Shown here piece after piece: positions 27,401 through 35,357 of a stretch of 64,000 nucleotides of DNA. The translations under genes and the position numbers were made by a program. The first letter of the stretch is position 1; every line of letters starts with the position of its first letter. Where the stretch lies: the NCBI RefSeq assembly GCF_004364335.1, contig NZ_SOCR01000001.1:372001-436000 (forward strand), in the 5' to 3' direction. Under the pieces are notes generated by a model. That model was not told the DNA's origin and made no database searches. It was given only the letters and a program-made list of their open reading frames with translations. This DNA comes from Pseudomonas graminis. GTDB taxonomy: Bacteria > Pseudomonadota > Gammaproteobacteria > Pseudomonadales > Pseudomonadaceae.

Positions 27401-28975
27401 GATCAACGTGCCAAGTCGCAGATGGACTTTGTTTACATCTTTCTCCGAGTAAGTCACCAACTCGGAAAGAACCATCTGATCACCGTGCCGATGCTCGTAA
27501 TGCAGCATCACCCCGGCGCCATTCGGCAACACCTTGTTGATCAGAACAAAACGATCACCCCGGCGAAGATAGGTTTCCCGGTGCTCAAGACCCCGCATCA
27601 GCACCAACCGATCTTTGCTGAGGCGAATGACGGTCAGATTTTCAATGGCGTTGAAGTGGAACAGTTTGACCTTGGGAAGGGGGAATTCGTGGCTGCGTCC
27701 GTCGAAGTCATGAAACACCAAACCGTCGCCGACGAGATCGAAACGTGTAGTAAACGGCGTGATCCAACGCGCGCCCACCACGTCATGATCGTAAGCATCA
27801 AGACTCGAACAGTAAGTCCGCGTCCACTCAATCGGAAACGGACCCGGCAGGCTGAAATCGGTATGACTAACCGACTCCGAACCCATCGCAAAGCTAATGC
27901 TCTTAATCGTCGCCGCACAGGCGCAATTCTTCTGCTCGTTGGGCCGACCCTTTGCAGGCTTCTCGAACTGAACAGCCTCAAGCTTGCCCTCACTCGCCTT
28001 GCGCTTGGCCTGATTAACCATCCCCGGTTTGATGTTGAACGACTGGCCATGCCCGTTGCGCGACCGCCAGGTGACCACCGCATCACCCAGCGTGAGCAGG
28101 AGCGAACCAATGGAATTCTGAACCCCAGGATCCGCCAGACGATTGATCTGATCCCGAAGCTCCGGTCCCAAGGCACGTAACGAGTCGGCGTGTCTGCATA
28201 CCTGCTCTTTCAGCGCTTCAGGTACGAGATATTCGGCAGCACTGTTAACAGCACCCTTGCCCGCAGCAACACAAATATCTGCAGCCGCGACGAAGATATT
28301 GCCAATCGCCCCCTGCGGGTCATAAGCCCACAAGTCACCGGCTGCATGGACCCGCTGCTCCGCCTCCAGCAAATCCGCGTTGGCGTTTAGCTTCGGGTCG
28401 ACCAAGCTCTCCAAGCCAGCAGCGATCTGAAGAAGCACGCCTTCACCGAGCTTCCCCGCATCGTCAAGAATCCCGGGGAGCTTGGCCTGGGCCTGCGTGA
28501 CAAAGTCATCAAGCGTCCCCACGATGTCAGCATTGAGGTGCCCGATCAGAATCTCGATCAGCACGTCACCCAACACCAATTTCCCGCTCCGACGCATCTC
28601 CTGGCGCACCAGAAACAGCATTGGCCGCAGGCTCATCCGTGCCGCCGCCATGCGAGGCGGGCGTGGCATCACTCCGATCAGATTGATGCCCAGACTCACC
28701 CAATCCAGCGGATCGCGCTTCTCGCTGCTCCATAACCTGGCGATGTCATTCAGCGCATCAACGAGCGCCATGATGTTGCCTACCACCGGCAGTCCGCCTG
28801 CCTGGGCCTTGATTCGATCAAGCGAAACAACCCCGCCGCTGATCTCCTGTAACCAAACATCGACGTTGGCCGCACCGGCGCCAACGTCCTCAAGCTGAAT
28901 TAGATCAAGCGGAACGATCGCCACTTGGGGTTCGCGTTTCTCGCCACCAACAGGCGGATTTAGGGGGGTCGCCAA
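24413..28975 (-). CDS. RHS-repeat polymorphic toxin with variable C-terminal tip
   Basis: A 1520-aa RHS protein. The N-terminal 330 residues include hydrophobic stretches but no PAAR motif. A DUF6531-like segment follows (ESVSHTDFSLPGPFPIEWTR), then many YD repeats (YRYDRLSNLTEH, YDPVGRLLEERG) that build the RHS shell. The core ends at RYYDPRVGRFISKDPI and WIDPTGLA. The last 74 residues form the tip, with HAHCQCKSRKKE, DGSQSHGSRGD and KDYLRSQGF, probably a small nuclease-like toxin, class unidentified. The start is TTG at 28975, supported by GGAGAG five bases before it. No vgrG or eag chaperone gene is adjacent. Delivery by type VI secretion is possible but not shown. Confidence 0.92.
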   Translation of the reverse strand: MATPLNPPVGGEKREPQVAIVPLDLIQLEDVGAGAANVDVWLQEISGGVVSLDRIKAQAGGLPVVGNIMALVDALNDIARLWSSEKRDPLDWVSLGINLIGVMPRPPRMAAARMSLRPMLFLVRQEMRRSGKLVLGDVLIEILIGHLNADIVGTLDDFVTQAQAKLPGILDDAGKLGEGVLLQIAAGLESLVDPKLNANADLLEAEQRVHAAGDLWAYDPQGAIGNIFVAAADICVAAGKGAVNSAAEYLVPEALKEQVCRHADSLRALGPELRDQINRLADPGVQNSIGSLLLTLGDAVVTWRSRNGHGQSFNIKPGMVNQAKRKASEGKLEAVQFEKPAKGRPNEQKNCACAATIKSISFAMGSESVSHTDFSLPGPFPIEWTRTYCSSLDAYDHDVVGARWITPFTTRFDLVGDGLVFHDFDGRSHEFPLPKVKLFHFNAIENLTVIRLSKDRLVLMRGLEHRETYLRRGDRFVLINKVLPNGAGVMLHYEHRHGDQMVLSELVTYSEKDVNKVHLRLGTLIDYQGRLTGVWEIRDGDVKRQLCAYQYDDYGDLVLAQDENGAAWRYQYQNHLITRYTDRTNRGLNLQWQGSGPDAKAIREWADDGSFDTRLAWDENIRLTYVTDALGHETRHYYDSLGYTYRITHADGRSEWFFRDAAKNIIRHVHTDGSTDRYRYDRLSNLTEHTRADHSVVNYAYDDKSHLIKISDGEGGLWKRDYDLRGNLIEATDPLENVTEYTYNTFGLPTAIKDANGNTRSLAYNDAGQLVEYTDCSGKVSVWEYDDRGQIIRFTDPAGYSTTYEYKSGQLVLIKHPDKTEERFSRDAEGRLLAHSDGLERCTTWRYTAAGFIAERVDAAEQTLRYRWDKLGRLVALENENERRAHFHYDPVGRLLEERGFDGRSTRYQYDPETGRLAQTINGQRTIALTFDPVGRLTERRATLGKKSQSETFAYDGNGHLVMATNAASRLQWFHDPAGNLLREHQHYSNLDKPLVAVWQHEYDALNNRVATIRPDGHRVSWLAYGSGHLLGLKLDEHELLSYERDDLHREVARYQGNQLLQTQSWDPAGHLHEQLLGRTDDKSTLIKRAYTYDAAGQLTDINDSRRGPLSYRYDPVSRLLAATSRLGTETFAFDPASNLLNDSAAPVRRPLDPEPVRPKVIDNLLRDYAGNHYEYDERGNLTERWTNGLRSELHWDLFDRLVHFYDPRLTVDFGYDPLGRRLYKLSKAHYRPRAEAGTGWNENEHARKERELGCGFTLYGWDGDNLAWESSPPPYAGAVGRTVHYIYEPSTFVPVAQAIRHETIRLVSQPTYTGRYNFKEDPLWNYKPVALPIDALAWYQCDHLGTPQEITDQNGNTAWSAQYKAWGEAREQCSEFAQQVGLTNPVRFQGQYHDHETGLHYNRHRYYDPRVGRFISKDPISYAGGLNLHVYAPNPISWIDPTGLASSGRWEPVGTGRIRLDPPHVENTNQQVHAHCQCKSRKKEIVVNRDGSQSHGSRGDVDDLTRKEKDYLRSQGFNL

Positions 28976-29140
28976 GGATGCTCTCCGTGCTCAAAAAACC
29001 ATCCGAAAAGGCGTGAATGCCGATCCGGGGCCACGGAGATATCAAGGGCTGTGCCAGCTATGAATTATCCAAGCAAAATCAATAGCTTAAGAAATAAACA
29101 ACAGGTTTTAGCGAACGCCAGACCCGATAACAAAGCAAAA

Positions 29141-29264
29141 GTGCGCAAGAAGTTGCGCACCCCTGCGCAACTTCTTGCGCACGCGTCTGCATACCGCGGA
29201 CGACGGGGCCTCCAACCCATCAATCTCCCTTTTCTCACCAAATGTGTGCGCAACTTCTTGCGCA
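29141..29264. repeat. Three copies of the palindrome GCGCAA-GAAG-TTGCGC
   Basis: Copies lie at 29143-29158, 29165-29180 and 29248-29263. The first two form a perfect inverted repeat with 19-bp arms (29141-29159 and 29164-29182) around CCCC. They sit in the 449-bp gap between the RHS start and yggL, which otherwise shows no convincing gene. They could be a terminator-like or REP-like hairpin, or binding sites. Confidence 0.85.
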
Positions 29265-29424
29265 TCATGGCAATGAGTCATCCCCCAGCCTCTCTACGCC
29301 AGCCCGCCAGCCCCCCCAACCCAGAGCACAGTCAAAAATGCAAAACGCCTGATAAGCATCAAGCAGGCGCCATCCGGACGAAGCTGATAGACTGCGCCCC
29401 GAAATTACTTAAGAGGAACGCTTC

Positions 29425-29769
29425 ATGGCCACTAACCGCTCCCGTCGTCTGCGCAAAAAACTCTGTGTCGACGAGTTCCAGGAATTGGGCTTCGAGCTGA
29501 AGCTGGGCTTCAAAGAGGACCTGGATGACGAGGCCATCGACGCTTTCCTCGACGCTTTCCTGGCAGAAGCCATGGACGCCAACGGTCTGGACTACGTCGG
29601 CGGCGACGACTTCGGCCTGGTCTGCCTGGCGAACCGTGGTTCGGTCAGCGAAGAACAGCGCGCTGCCGTTGAAGCCTGGCTCAAAGGCCGCAGCGAACTG
29701 ACTGAAGTTGAAGTCAGCCCGCTGCAGGACGCCTGGTACCCGGAAAAGCCGATCAACGCGGCTGTCTGA
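29425..29769 (+). CDS. yggL: YggL family (DUF469) 50S-associated protein
   Basis: A 114-aa acidic protein with a basic N-terminus (MATNRSRRLRKKLCVDEFQELGF) and a C-terminal EVSPLQDAWYPE, matching YggL, a protein reported to bind 50S ribosomal subunits. AGAGGAACGCTTC precedes the ATG and a strong terminator follows. It is a single gene. Confidence 0.92.
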   Translation: MATNRSRRLRKKLCVDEFQELGFELKLGFKEDLDDEAIDAFLDAFLAEAMDANGLDYVGGDDFGLVCLANRGSVSEEQRAAVEAWLKGRSELTEVEVSPLQDAWYPEKPINAAV

Positions 29770-29804
29770 TGAGCTGGCGGGCCTCCCTGCCGAGCTGATA
29801 TACG

Positions 29805-29836
29805 CAAAAAAGCCATCCCTCGGGATGGCTTTTTTG
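29805..29836 (+). terminator. Rho-independent terminator after yggL
   Basis: AAAAAAGCCATCCC pairs with GGGATGGCTTTTTT. The rest of the 29770-30159 gap holds an inverted repeat CGTTAAAC/GTTTAACG at 29928-29955 and no gene. Confidence 0.95.
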
Positions 29837-30159
29837 TGTCCGGCGTTCGGGGATTTGATGTGCTCAAGAGACAAAAACCGTAGCCGAACGTCATGAACAC
29901 TGCTGCGAAGTGGCGGCCTGCAGCCGGCGTTAAACGGAAAAACCACGGTTTAACGTGACTTTGAATGGAGAAGGGCAAAAAATAGCGCCGTTTGACGGCT
30001 GTACCCCGGCGCAAGTCACGAAAGCCTGAGGCATAATGCCGCTTTACCGAAACGTCAGTGTCACGCCCTGCCATCGGGCATTTTCTGACGATTCGTTCAC
30101 AGTGCGAGGGAATTCATCCCCTCTTCATCTCCGTTGTTTGCTGCAGTAGGGTTTATTGA

Positions 30160-31626
30160 ATGATCAAGTCTTTGCGTCCGCTGTTTATCGCCACCCTGCT
30201 TTTGCCCCTCTCGTTCTCCATCGCCGCCGCCCCTATCAATACCGCCCTGCCCCCCAAGGTTCAGGAAGCACTCAAAGCCAGCAAGCTGCAGAACGATGCG
30301 CTGTCGCTGGTGATGTTGCCGGTCAGCGGCCCCGGCACCCCGACCGTTTTCAACGCCGATGTGTCGGTCAATCCGGCCTCGACCATGAAGCTGGTGACCA
30401 CCTACGCGGCGCTGGAAATGCTCGGCCCGACCCATCAGTGGAAAACCGAGTTCTACACCGATGGCACCCTCAGCAATGGCGTTCTGCGCGGCAACCTGTA
30501 CCTCAAGGGCGGCGGCGATCCCAAGCTGAACATGGAGCGTCTGTGGCTGCTGATGCGGGATCTGCGGGCCAACGGCGTGCAGCAGGTGACCGGCGACCTG
30601 GTGCTTGATCGCAGCCATTTCGTGCAACCGCAATTGCCCGTCTTCGACGACGATGGCAACGACAAGAACAAGCCGTTTCTGGTACGTCCCGACTCCTTGA
30701 TGGTCAACCTCAAGGCCCTGCGTTTCGTCACCCGCAACGACGGCGGCAGGATTCTGGTTTCGGTGGAGCCGCCCATCGCCGCGATCCACATCAACAATCA
30801 GGTCAAAGCGCTGTCTTCCAGCAAATGCAGCGGCGACGTGCTGTACAACCCGGTGCCGGAAGCCGATGGCGGCATCAACGTCACGGTGTCCGGCCAGCTG
30901 GGTGACGGCTGCAATTCCCAGACGTACCTGTCGCTGCTCGACCACCCGACCTACACCGCCGGCGCCGTGCGCGCCATCTGGCAGGAACTGGGCGGGACGA
31001 TTCTCGGCAAGGACCGTCTGGACGTGACGCCGGGCAGCGCCAAGCTGCTGGCCAAGGCCTTCTCGCCGGACCTGGCGGAAATCATCCGCGATATCAATAA
31101 ATTCAGTAACAACACCATGGCCCAGCAACTGTTCCTCAGTCTGGGCGCTGAATTCCGCAACGAAGCCGACGGTGACGACGCAAAAGCCGCACAGCGTGTC
31201 GTACGCCAATGGCTGGCGAAGAAAGGCATCATCGCGACGCACCTGGTGATGGAAAACGGTTCAGGCCTGTCCCGCGCCGAACGGGTCAGCGCCCGGGAAA
31301 TGGCGCAGATGCTTCAGGCTGCGTGGAACAGTCCGTTTCAGGCGGAGTTCATGAGCTCGCTGCCGCTGGCAGGGATGGACGGCACCATGCGCAAACGCCT
31401 GAAGCGTACGGCCCTGCGCGGTGAAGCCCACATCAAGACCGGCACATTGAACACGGTTCGGGCGATTTCCGGATTCAGCCGCGACAGCAACGGGAACACC
31501 TGGGTGGTCGTGGCGATCCTCAATGACCCGCGTCCATGGGGCGCGTCTTCGGTGCTGGATGAAGTGTTGGTCAGCCTGTACAACCAGCCGAAGCTGGCGA
31601 GCACGTCCATTTCGCTCCAGCAGTAA
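30160..31626 (+). CDS. dacB: D-alanyl-D-alanine carboxypeptidase/endopeptidase (PBP4-type)
   Basis: Periplasmic penicillin-binding protein of 488 aa that trims or opens peptidoglycan cross-links. A signal peptide ends near residue 23 (SFSIAAA). Active-site motifs are S74-T-M-K77 (SxxK), S316-N-N (SxN) and K426-T-G. The long insertion between the first and second motifs marks class C (S13) enzymes. A TATAAT-like box (GCATAATGCC) lies about 130 bp upstream. Length is normal for DacB. Confidence 0.95.
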   Translation: MIKSLRPLFIATLLLPLSFSIAAAPINTALPPKVQEALKASKLQNDALSLVMLPVSGPGTPTVFNADVSVNPASTMKLVTTYAALEMLGPTHQWKTEFYTDGTLSNGVLRGNLYLKGGGDPKLNMERLWLLMRDLRANGVQQVTGDLVLDRSHFVQPQLPVFDDDGNDKNKPFLVRPDSLMVNLKALRFVTRNDGGRILVSVEPPIAAIHINNQVKALSSSKCSGDVLYNPVPEADGGINVTVSGQLGDGCNSQTYLSLLDHPTYTAGAVRAIWQELGGTILGKDRLDVTPGSAKLLAKAFSPDLAEIIRDINKFSNNTMAQQLFLSLGAEFRNEADGDDAKAAQRVVRQWLAKKGIIATHLVMENGSGLSRAERVSAREMAQMLQAAWNSPFQAEFMSSLPLAGMDGTMRKRLKRTALRGEAHIKTGTLNTVRAISGFSRDSNGNTWVVVAILNDPRPWGASSVLDEVLVSLYNQPKLASTSISLQQ

Positions 31627-31856
31627 CCTCCTGCACCGGGCTGTGCAAAGTCGTTCGACGACGTGCGCACAGCCCCGGTTGTCACCTCCCTGCCTACCAG
31701 CTCTGCCCCAACCCCGGCTAACCGGGAATCTGTATGCTCGGGTCGATCAGACACGCCAGCATTATCAAACCGCACTTGCTGACGGCATTGTCATGCACTT
31801 GATCGGGCACTATCGCTATTCTCAGCGCTAAGCCCATCACAGGATTCCCCCTGCCC

Positions 31857-32489
31857 ATGAAGACGTCCAGAACCCAGACCCTCCGTCACTCCCTTCTCAT
31901 CTCCGCATTGCTCAGCGCACTGCTGTCGGCAGCGCTGCCCGCCCACGCCGAAGATGGCAAACCCACGCGCGTGCGCGGCGCCATCACGGCGGTCGAAGGC
32001 GACGCGCTGAAGATTCACAGCAATCGCGGAGAGGACCTGCAGGTTGTGCTGACCCCTGACACGCAGATTCGCGGCGTCACGTTGGCCCAGGTGTCGGAAA
32101 TCAAACCGGGCAGCTACATCGGCTCCGCCGCGGTGCCGCTGCCGGACGGCTCGTTGAAAGCGCTGGAGGTGCATGTGTTCCCGCCGTCAATGGCGGGCAC
32201 GGGGGATGGCCACCGGGCCTTTGACCTGACGCCGGACAGCACGATGACCAACGGATCGGTTGGCGATCTGGTCGCCAGCAATGGCCGCACCATCACGGTG
32301 AATTACAAAGGCGGGCAGAAGAAGATCGTCATCCCTGATGACGTGCCGATCGTCAACCTGGTGCCAGGCGATCGCAGCTTGCTCAAGCCCGGGGTGAAGG
32401 TAGTGCTGCAAGCGCAGAAAGGCTCGGACAACACGCTGACCGCGCTGTCGATTTCAGCCGGGGAAAATGGCGTGGTCCCGCCAATGTGA
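31857..32489 (+). CDS. Exported protein with repeated beta-barrel-like modules
   Basis: A 210-aa protein with a signal peptide (cut after PAHA, about residue 31). The mature part holds two similar modules, TRVRGAITAVEGDALKIHSN and VASNGRTITVNYKGGQKKIV, each like an OB-type or DUF5666-like beta unit. Probably periplasmic. Function unknown. The Shine-Dalgarno is weak. It lies about 230 bp after dacB and is likely transcribed separately. Confidence 0.75.
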   Translation: MKTSRTQTLRHSLLISALLSALLSAALPAHAEDGKPTRVRGAITAVEGDALKIHSNRGEDLQVVLTPDTQIRGVTLAQVSEIKPGSYIGSAAVPLPDGSLKALEVHVFPPSMAGTGDGHRAFDLTPDSTMTNGSVGDLVASNGRTITVNYKGGQKKIVIPDDVPIVNLVPGDRSLLKPGVKVVLQAQKGSDNTLTALSISAGENGVVPPM

Positions 32490-32616
32490 TGCGTCCGATG
32501 TACCGCGGCCGATGTAAAGCGGCCGATGCGAAAGGCTGTAGCGTTCAACACCTGCGTGGGCCGGCAGATGAAACAGCACCGCTCGGCACGCGCAGGTCAT
32601 TGAATGCAGGGTGAAC

Positions 32617-32988
32617 TCAGAGACAGGTCGCGAGCACCGCGCCACGCTGCTCGACGACCTTGGCGCCCGGCTTGGCGTAGAAATTGACCTTGGTCATGCC
32701 GGCCTTGCCCGCCACATCAGCGAAATACTCGCCTTCGGTGGTGTAGACCGTGAAGGCGCCAGGATCGCCCTTGGCCATGAACACGTCGGCCACATCGCCG
32801 AACAGCTGGACGTTGGCCCACGTGACCTTGATGCACTCGGCGACGGCGACCGCAGGTTTCTGACTGGTGTAGACCTGCGCCGGCCCTGCCGAGCGCGTCT
32901 GGTTCAGGCTCATGCACCCCGTCAACCCACCCGATAACAGGATCAGTGCCACAGCGCCCGCCCAATGTTTCATGCCAGTCCCATTCAT
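32617..32988 (-). CDS. Small lipoprotein
   Basis: A 123-aa lipoprotein. After a short leader the lipobox LTGC is visible, so a lipidated Cys at about residue 25 is expected. The mature part contains AVAVAECIKVTWANVQLFG and ends in VLATCL, with two Cys that may pair. AAAGGA stands 6 nt before the ATG at 32988. It resembles small BPTD_3080-type lipoproteins of unknown role; that name is from memory and uncertain. Confidence 0.75.
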   Translation of the reverse strand: MNGTGMKHWAGAVALILLSGGLTGCMSLNQTRSAGPAQVYTSQKPAVAVAECIKVTWANVQLFGDVADVFMAKGDPGAFTVYTTEGEYFADVAGKAGMTKVNFYAKPGAKVVEQRGAVLATCL

Positions 32989-33066
32989 CAAAAGTCCTTT
33001 TCGCTAAAAAAGGAGCGATGTTACCAGCAACCTCAAGCGAGCCCCATGGATAAGCCGTCTGAGGGA

Positions 33067-33624
33067 TTAATCATCCAGCCCGGCGGGCGGTGCAGCGGGG
33101 GCGGCCTTGCCAGGCTTGGCCGGTTTGCCCGACGGCGTGGCGCCCTTCGGCTCGGCGACCGGCGCAGGTGGCGCAGCAGCAGCCGCTTCTTTCTCGGCCA
33201 TCGGCATCTGGTCGATGGTGCTGAAGATGTCCTTCGGATCAATAGGACCGTTGTGAGTCATTTTCTTCTCACCGTCCTTGCCCACCAGAATCACCTGAGC
33301 CTGCCCACCTGCCTGGGCGCCGAGCTTGAGCTCGCGGATCAGGGCCATGGTGGTCTGGGCGTCGAGGTCTTTGCCGTTACGCTGCCCCACGGTGTTGATG
33401 ATGGTGTAGAGGACCATGTCGCGCTTGGCGAATCCCTCCTTATTAGCGGGCTCGTCCAGGTTTTTCTTCAGGCCCACCAGCGTCGAGTCCACAGAACTCG
33501 ACGCGATAACGATCAGCGGACGAGTCTTGCCGCGCTCCTGGGAAAGTGGGCCGTCACCGTCGGCAGCCAATAAGGGACTCGACAGGGCGAACAAAACGGC
33601 AAGGGTCAACGACCGGCTAAACAT
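33067..33624 (-). CDS. Exported DUF4174-like protein with Ala/Pro tail
   Basis: A 185-aa exported protein with a signal peptide (MFSRSLTLAVLFALSSPLLA). A thioredoxin-like DUF4174-type domain follows (RPLIVIASSSVD, KRDMVLYTII, VILVGKDGEKKM, FSTIDQMPM), and then an Ala/Pro/Gly-rich tail. No CxxC is present, so redox activity is unlikely. The start at 33624 is supported by GAGGAGG before the ATG. Confidence 0.8.
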   Translation of the reverse strand: MFSRSLTLAVLFALSSPLLAADGDGPLSQERGKTRPLIVIASSSVDSTLVGLKKNLDEPANKEGFAKRDMVLYTIINTVGQRNGKDLDAQTTMALIRELKLGAQAGGQAQVILVGKDGEKKMTHNGPIDPKDIFSTIDQMPMAEKEAAAAAPPAPVAEPKGATPSGKPAKPGKAAPAAPPAGLDD

Positions 33625-33818
33625 ACACACCTCCTCTGGATTTCCATGCACTGATCATCGCGCATCATGGGAAAAGGTCCAGACGGTAGCGGGAAAAAAA
33701 CCGGATTTATTTCATGGCGCGCGGTGGCTCATGGGTATCGAATCGGGTCGAAACGTCCGGCCATAGGGGCTATGGCTGACGTGCGCAAGGCTGGCTCGAC
33801 GGGGAAATTTCAGACAAT

Positions 33819-33851
33819 AAAAAAGGGCGAATCTTTCGATTCGCCCTTTTT
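33819..33851 (-). terminator. Terminator of tRNA-Val copy 1
   Basis: AAAAAGGGCGAATC pairs with GATTCGCCCTTTTT. It lies just downstream of the minus-strand tRNA. Confidence 0.9.
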
Positions 33852-33878
33852 GTCACCGCCCAGCAGAGCGGATTTGTT

Positions 33879-33955
33879 TGGTAGGCGCGATTGGACTCGA
33901 ACCAACGACCCCCACCATGTCAAGGTGGTGCTCTAACCAACTGAGCTACGTGCCT
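33879..33955 (-). tRNA. tRNA-Val (anticodon GAC), copy 1
   Basis: A 77-nt cloverleaf on the minus strand. The acceptor arm is AGGCACG with CGCGCCT (one A-C mismatch at position 5:68), the D arm GCTC/GAGC, the anticodon stem CCACC/GGTGG with loop TTGACAT (anticodon GAC), and the T arm GTTGG/CCAAT with TTCGAGT. CCA is encoded. Confidence 0.96.
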
Positions 33956-34241
33956 GCTGTGGGTCGGCATTCTACGGATATTCAAATAGCTGTCAACGTC
34001 TTTTTCGCCCAGTAAGCCTATGAATATGCAAATTATTTAGGCGCGGTGCAGACACCCACCGATTGATCTCCGGGACGGCACGTCAGCCCTGTTCTTCTCA
34101 AGCGACTTACGCCTGACGAGTCTCCATTACTGCAAAAAGACGAGTGCAATTGACGGGCGTGTGCCGCTTGTCGCCGTGATAGCACTATAGTCAAACTCCA
34201 GATGCCGAATGGATAAGGCATTACGACACGGAGATCACCTG

Positions 34242-34565
34242 ATGAACAGATCACTTGCTGCACTCGCACTGGGCTGTGCGCTGACATGCACCTCCCTTGC
34301 AGCGTTGGCTGGCGCCACATCGCCTGATATGGGCCCGCCACCGTCGCAAACCGGTATAGACCCACGCGTACAGGGCAGCGACCCGGCCCGCCAGGGCTCT
34401 GATGTGGACACGCAAACCAGGAAAGGCATCAGCATCGGTGGCGGCACGTCGATGAGCAACGGCAGCGGCAACAAAAACGATGCGGACCTGCCAGGTGGCG
34501 ATACCACCAACGGTGGCGGCAGCAAAGGCTCGGGTTCGTCGAGTGCCGGCGGCGCGGGCGGCTGA
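34242..34565 (+). CDS. Exported Gly/Ser-rich low-complexity protein
   Basis: A 107-aa protein with a signal peptide (MNRSLAALALGCALTCTSLA). The mature chain is rich in Gly, Ser, Asp and Pro (SPDMGPPPSQTGIDPRVQGS, SMSNGSGNKNDAD, GGGSKGSGSSSAGGAGG) and probably disordered. It shares composition and motif order with the protein at 62650. CGGAGATCACCTG precedes the start. It lies between two tRNA-Val copies. Function unknown. Confidence 0.72.
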   Translation: MNRSLAALALGCALTCTSLAALAGATSPDMGPPPSQTGIDPRVQGSDPARQGSDVDTQTRKGISIGGGTSMSNGSGNKNDADLPGGDTTNGGGSKGSGSSSAGGAGG

Positions 34566-34584
34566 TGCCACTCACGCGAGACAG

Positions 34585-34612
34585 CAAAGGGCGCTTGAAC
34601 AGCGCCCTTTTC
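34585..34612 (+). terminator. Terminator after the Gly/Ser-rich gene
   Basis: AAAGGGCGC pairs with GCGCCCTTT and is followed by T. Confidence 0.85.
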
Positions 34613-34704
34613 GTGTCCGTCCTACGTGCTTTGGTATAGTGCGTCGCCGCCGCGTCCGAGTCAGGGTCGCAGGACGGGCGTCATCAACAGTGGAGAGCGG
34701 CACC

Positions 34705-34932
34705 GTGGGCATGAAAAAATCAGCGCTGGAACTCAAGCGTGACCTGAGCACCATTGCAGCCAATCTGGAAAGCACTGCTGGCGAAATCAGCCGGTTGGCC
34801 GAACGGGTGAATGATGTGGATGTGGTCGCGGTGCTGCACTTGATGAATCAGCAGTACAAGGACGCTGACCGGCTGCGCGCCTATGTGGACGAGATCAGAG
34901 CGGGGCGCATTACCCGCGCCAAGCCCGAGTGA
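34705..34932 (+). CDS. Small helical protein of unknown function
   Basis: A 75-aa protein, start GTG at 34705 (MGMKKSALELKRDL) because GGAGAG lies 7 nt before it; the ATG two codons later is an alternative. It is amphipathic and helical with heptad-like repeats (TIAANLESTAGEISRLAERV) and a basic C-terminus (RAGRITRAKPE). No signal peptide. I recognise no family. Confidence 0.65.
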   Translation: MGMKKSALELKRDLSTIAANLESTAGEISRLAERVNDVDVVAVLHLMNQQYKDADRLRAYVDEIRAGRITRAKPE

Positions 34933-34972
34933 TCGGCAGGGGGAAACCCCAAGGGATCAGGTTCGGGCAAAC

Positions 34973-35005
34973 AAAAAAGGGTGACCCTCTCGGGCCACCC
35001 TTTTT
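34973..35005. terminator. Bidirectional terminator between small gene and tRNA-Val copy 2
   Basis: AAAAAAGGGTGACCC pairs with GGGCCACCCTTTTT (one wobble). It can end both the + gene and the - tRNA. Confidence 0.88.
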
Positions 35006-35033
35006 CGTTACCGCCCAGCAGAGCGGATTTGTT

Positions 35034-35110
35034 TGGTAGGCGCGATTGGACTCGAACCAACGACCCCCACCATGTCAAGGTGGTGCTCTAACCAACTGAG
35101 CTACGTGCCT
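35034..35110 (-). tRNA. tRNA-Val (anticodon GAC), copy 2
   Basis: Identical 77-nt tRNA sequence to copy 1, including the A-C acceptor mismatch and encoded CCA. About 30 bp on the CCA side and further sequence on the 5' side are also shared with copy 1. Confidence 0.96.
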
Positions 35111-35357
35111 GCTGTGGGGCGGCATTCTACCGGGATTCGGATCGCTGTCAACTTCGATTCATCCCTAAGCCTATGAATGTCCGGGCAATTTGCGCCTGCG
35201 CTGACGAATCGGACTGAGAGCATGCGCCTGTGCGTCGGTAGCCAATGCCTTGCCAGCCTCTCGTCGAGAACGCAAACCTGCGGCAGTGTCTGGCCGCCAA
35301 ATTTCATCTCAGGTAGGATCCGCCCATTCGTAAAAAATATAAAACAGGGGTTACAGG

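Noticed and set aside
26858..28180. A 440-codon plus-strand open frame rich in Val and Ile
   Set aside because: It is antisense to the RHS gene. The hydrophobic look arises from reversed YD repeats.
29051..29500. A 149-codon plus-strand open frame across the RHS-yggL gap
   Set aside because: It runs through the palindromes and into yggL in another frame, lacks a convincing start site and has a random composition.
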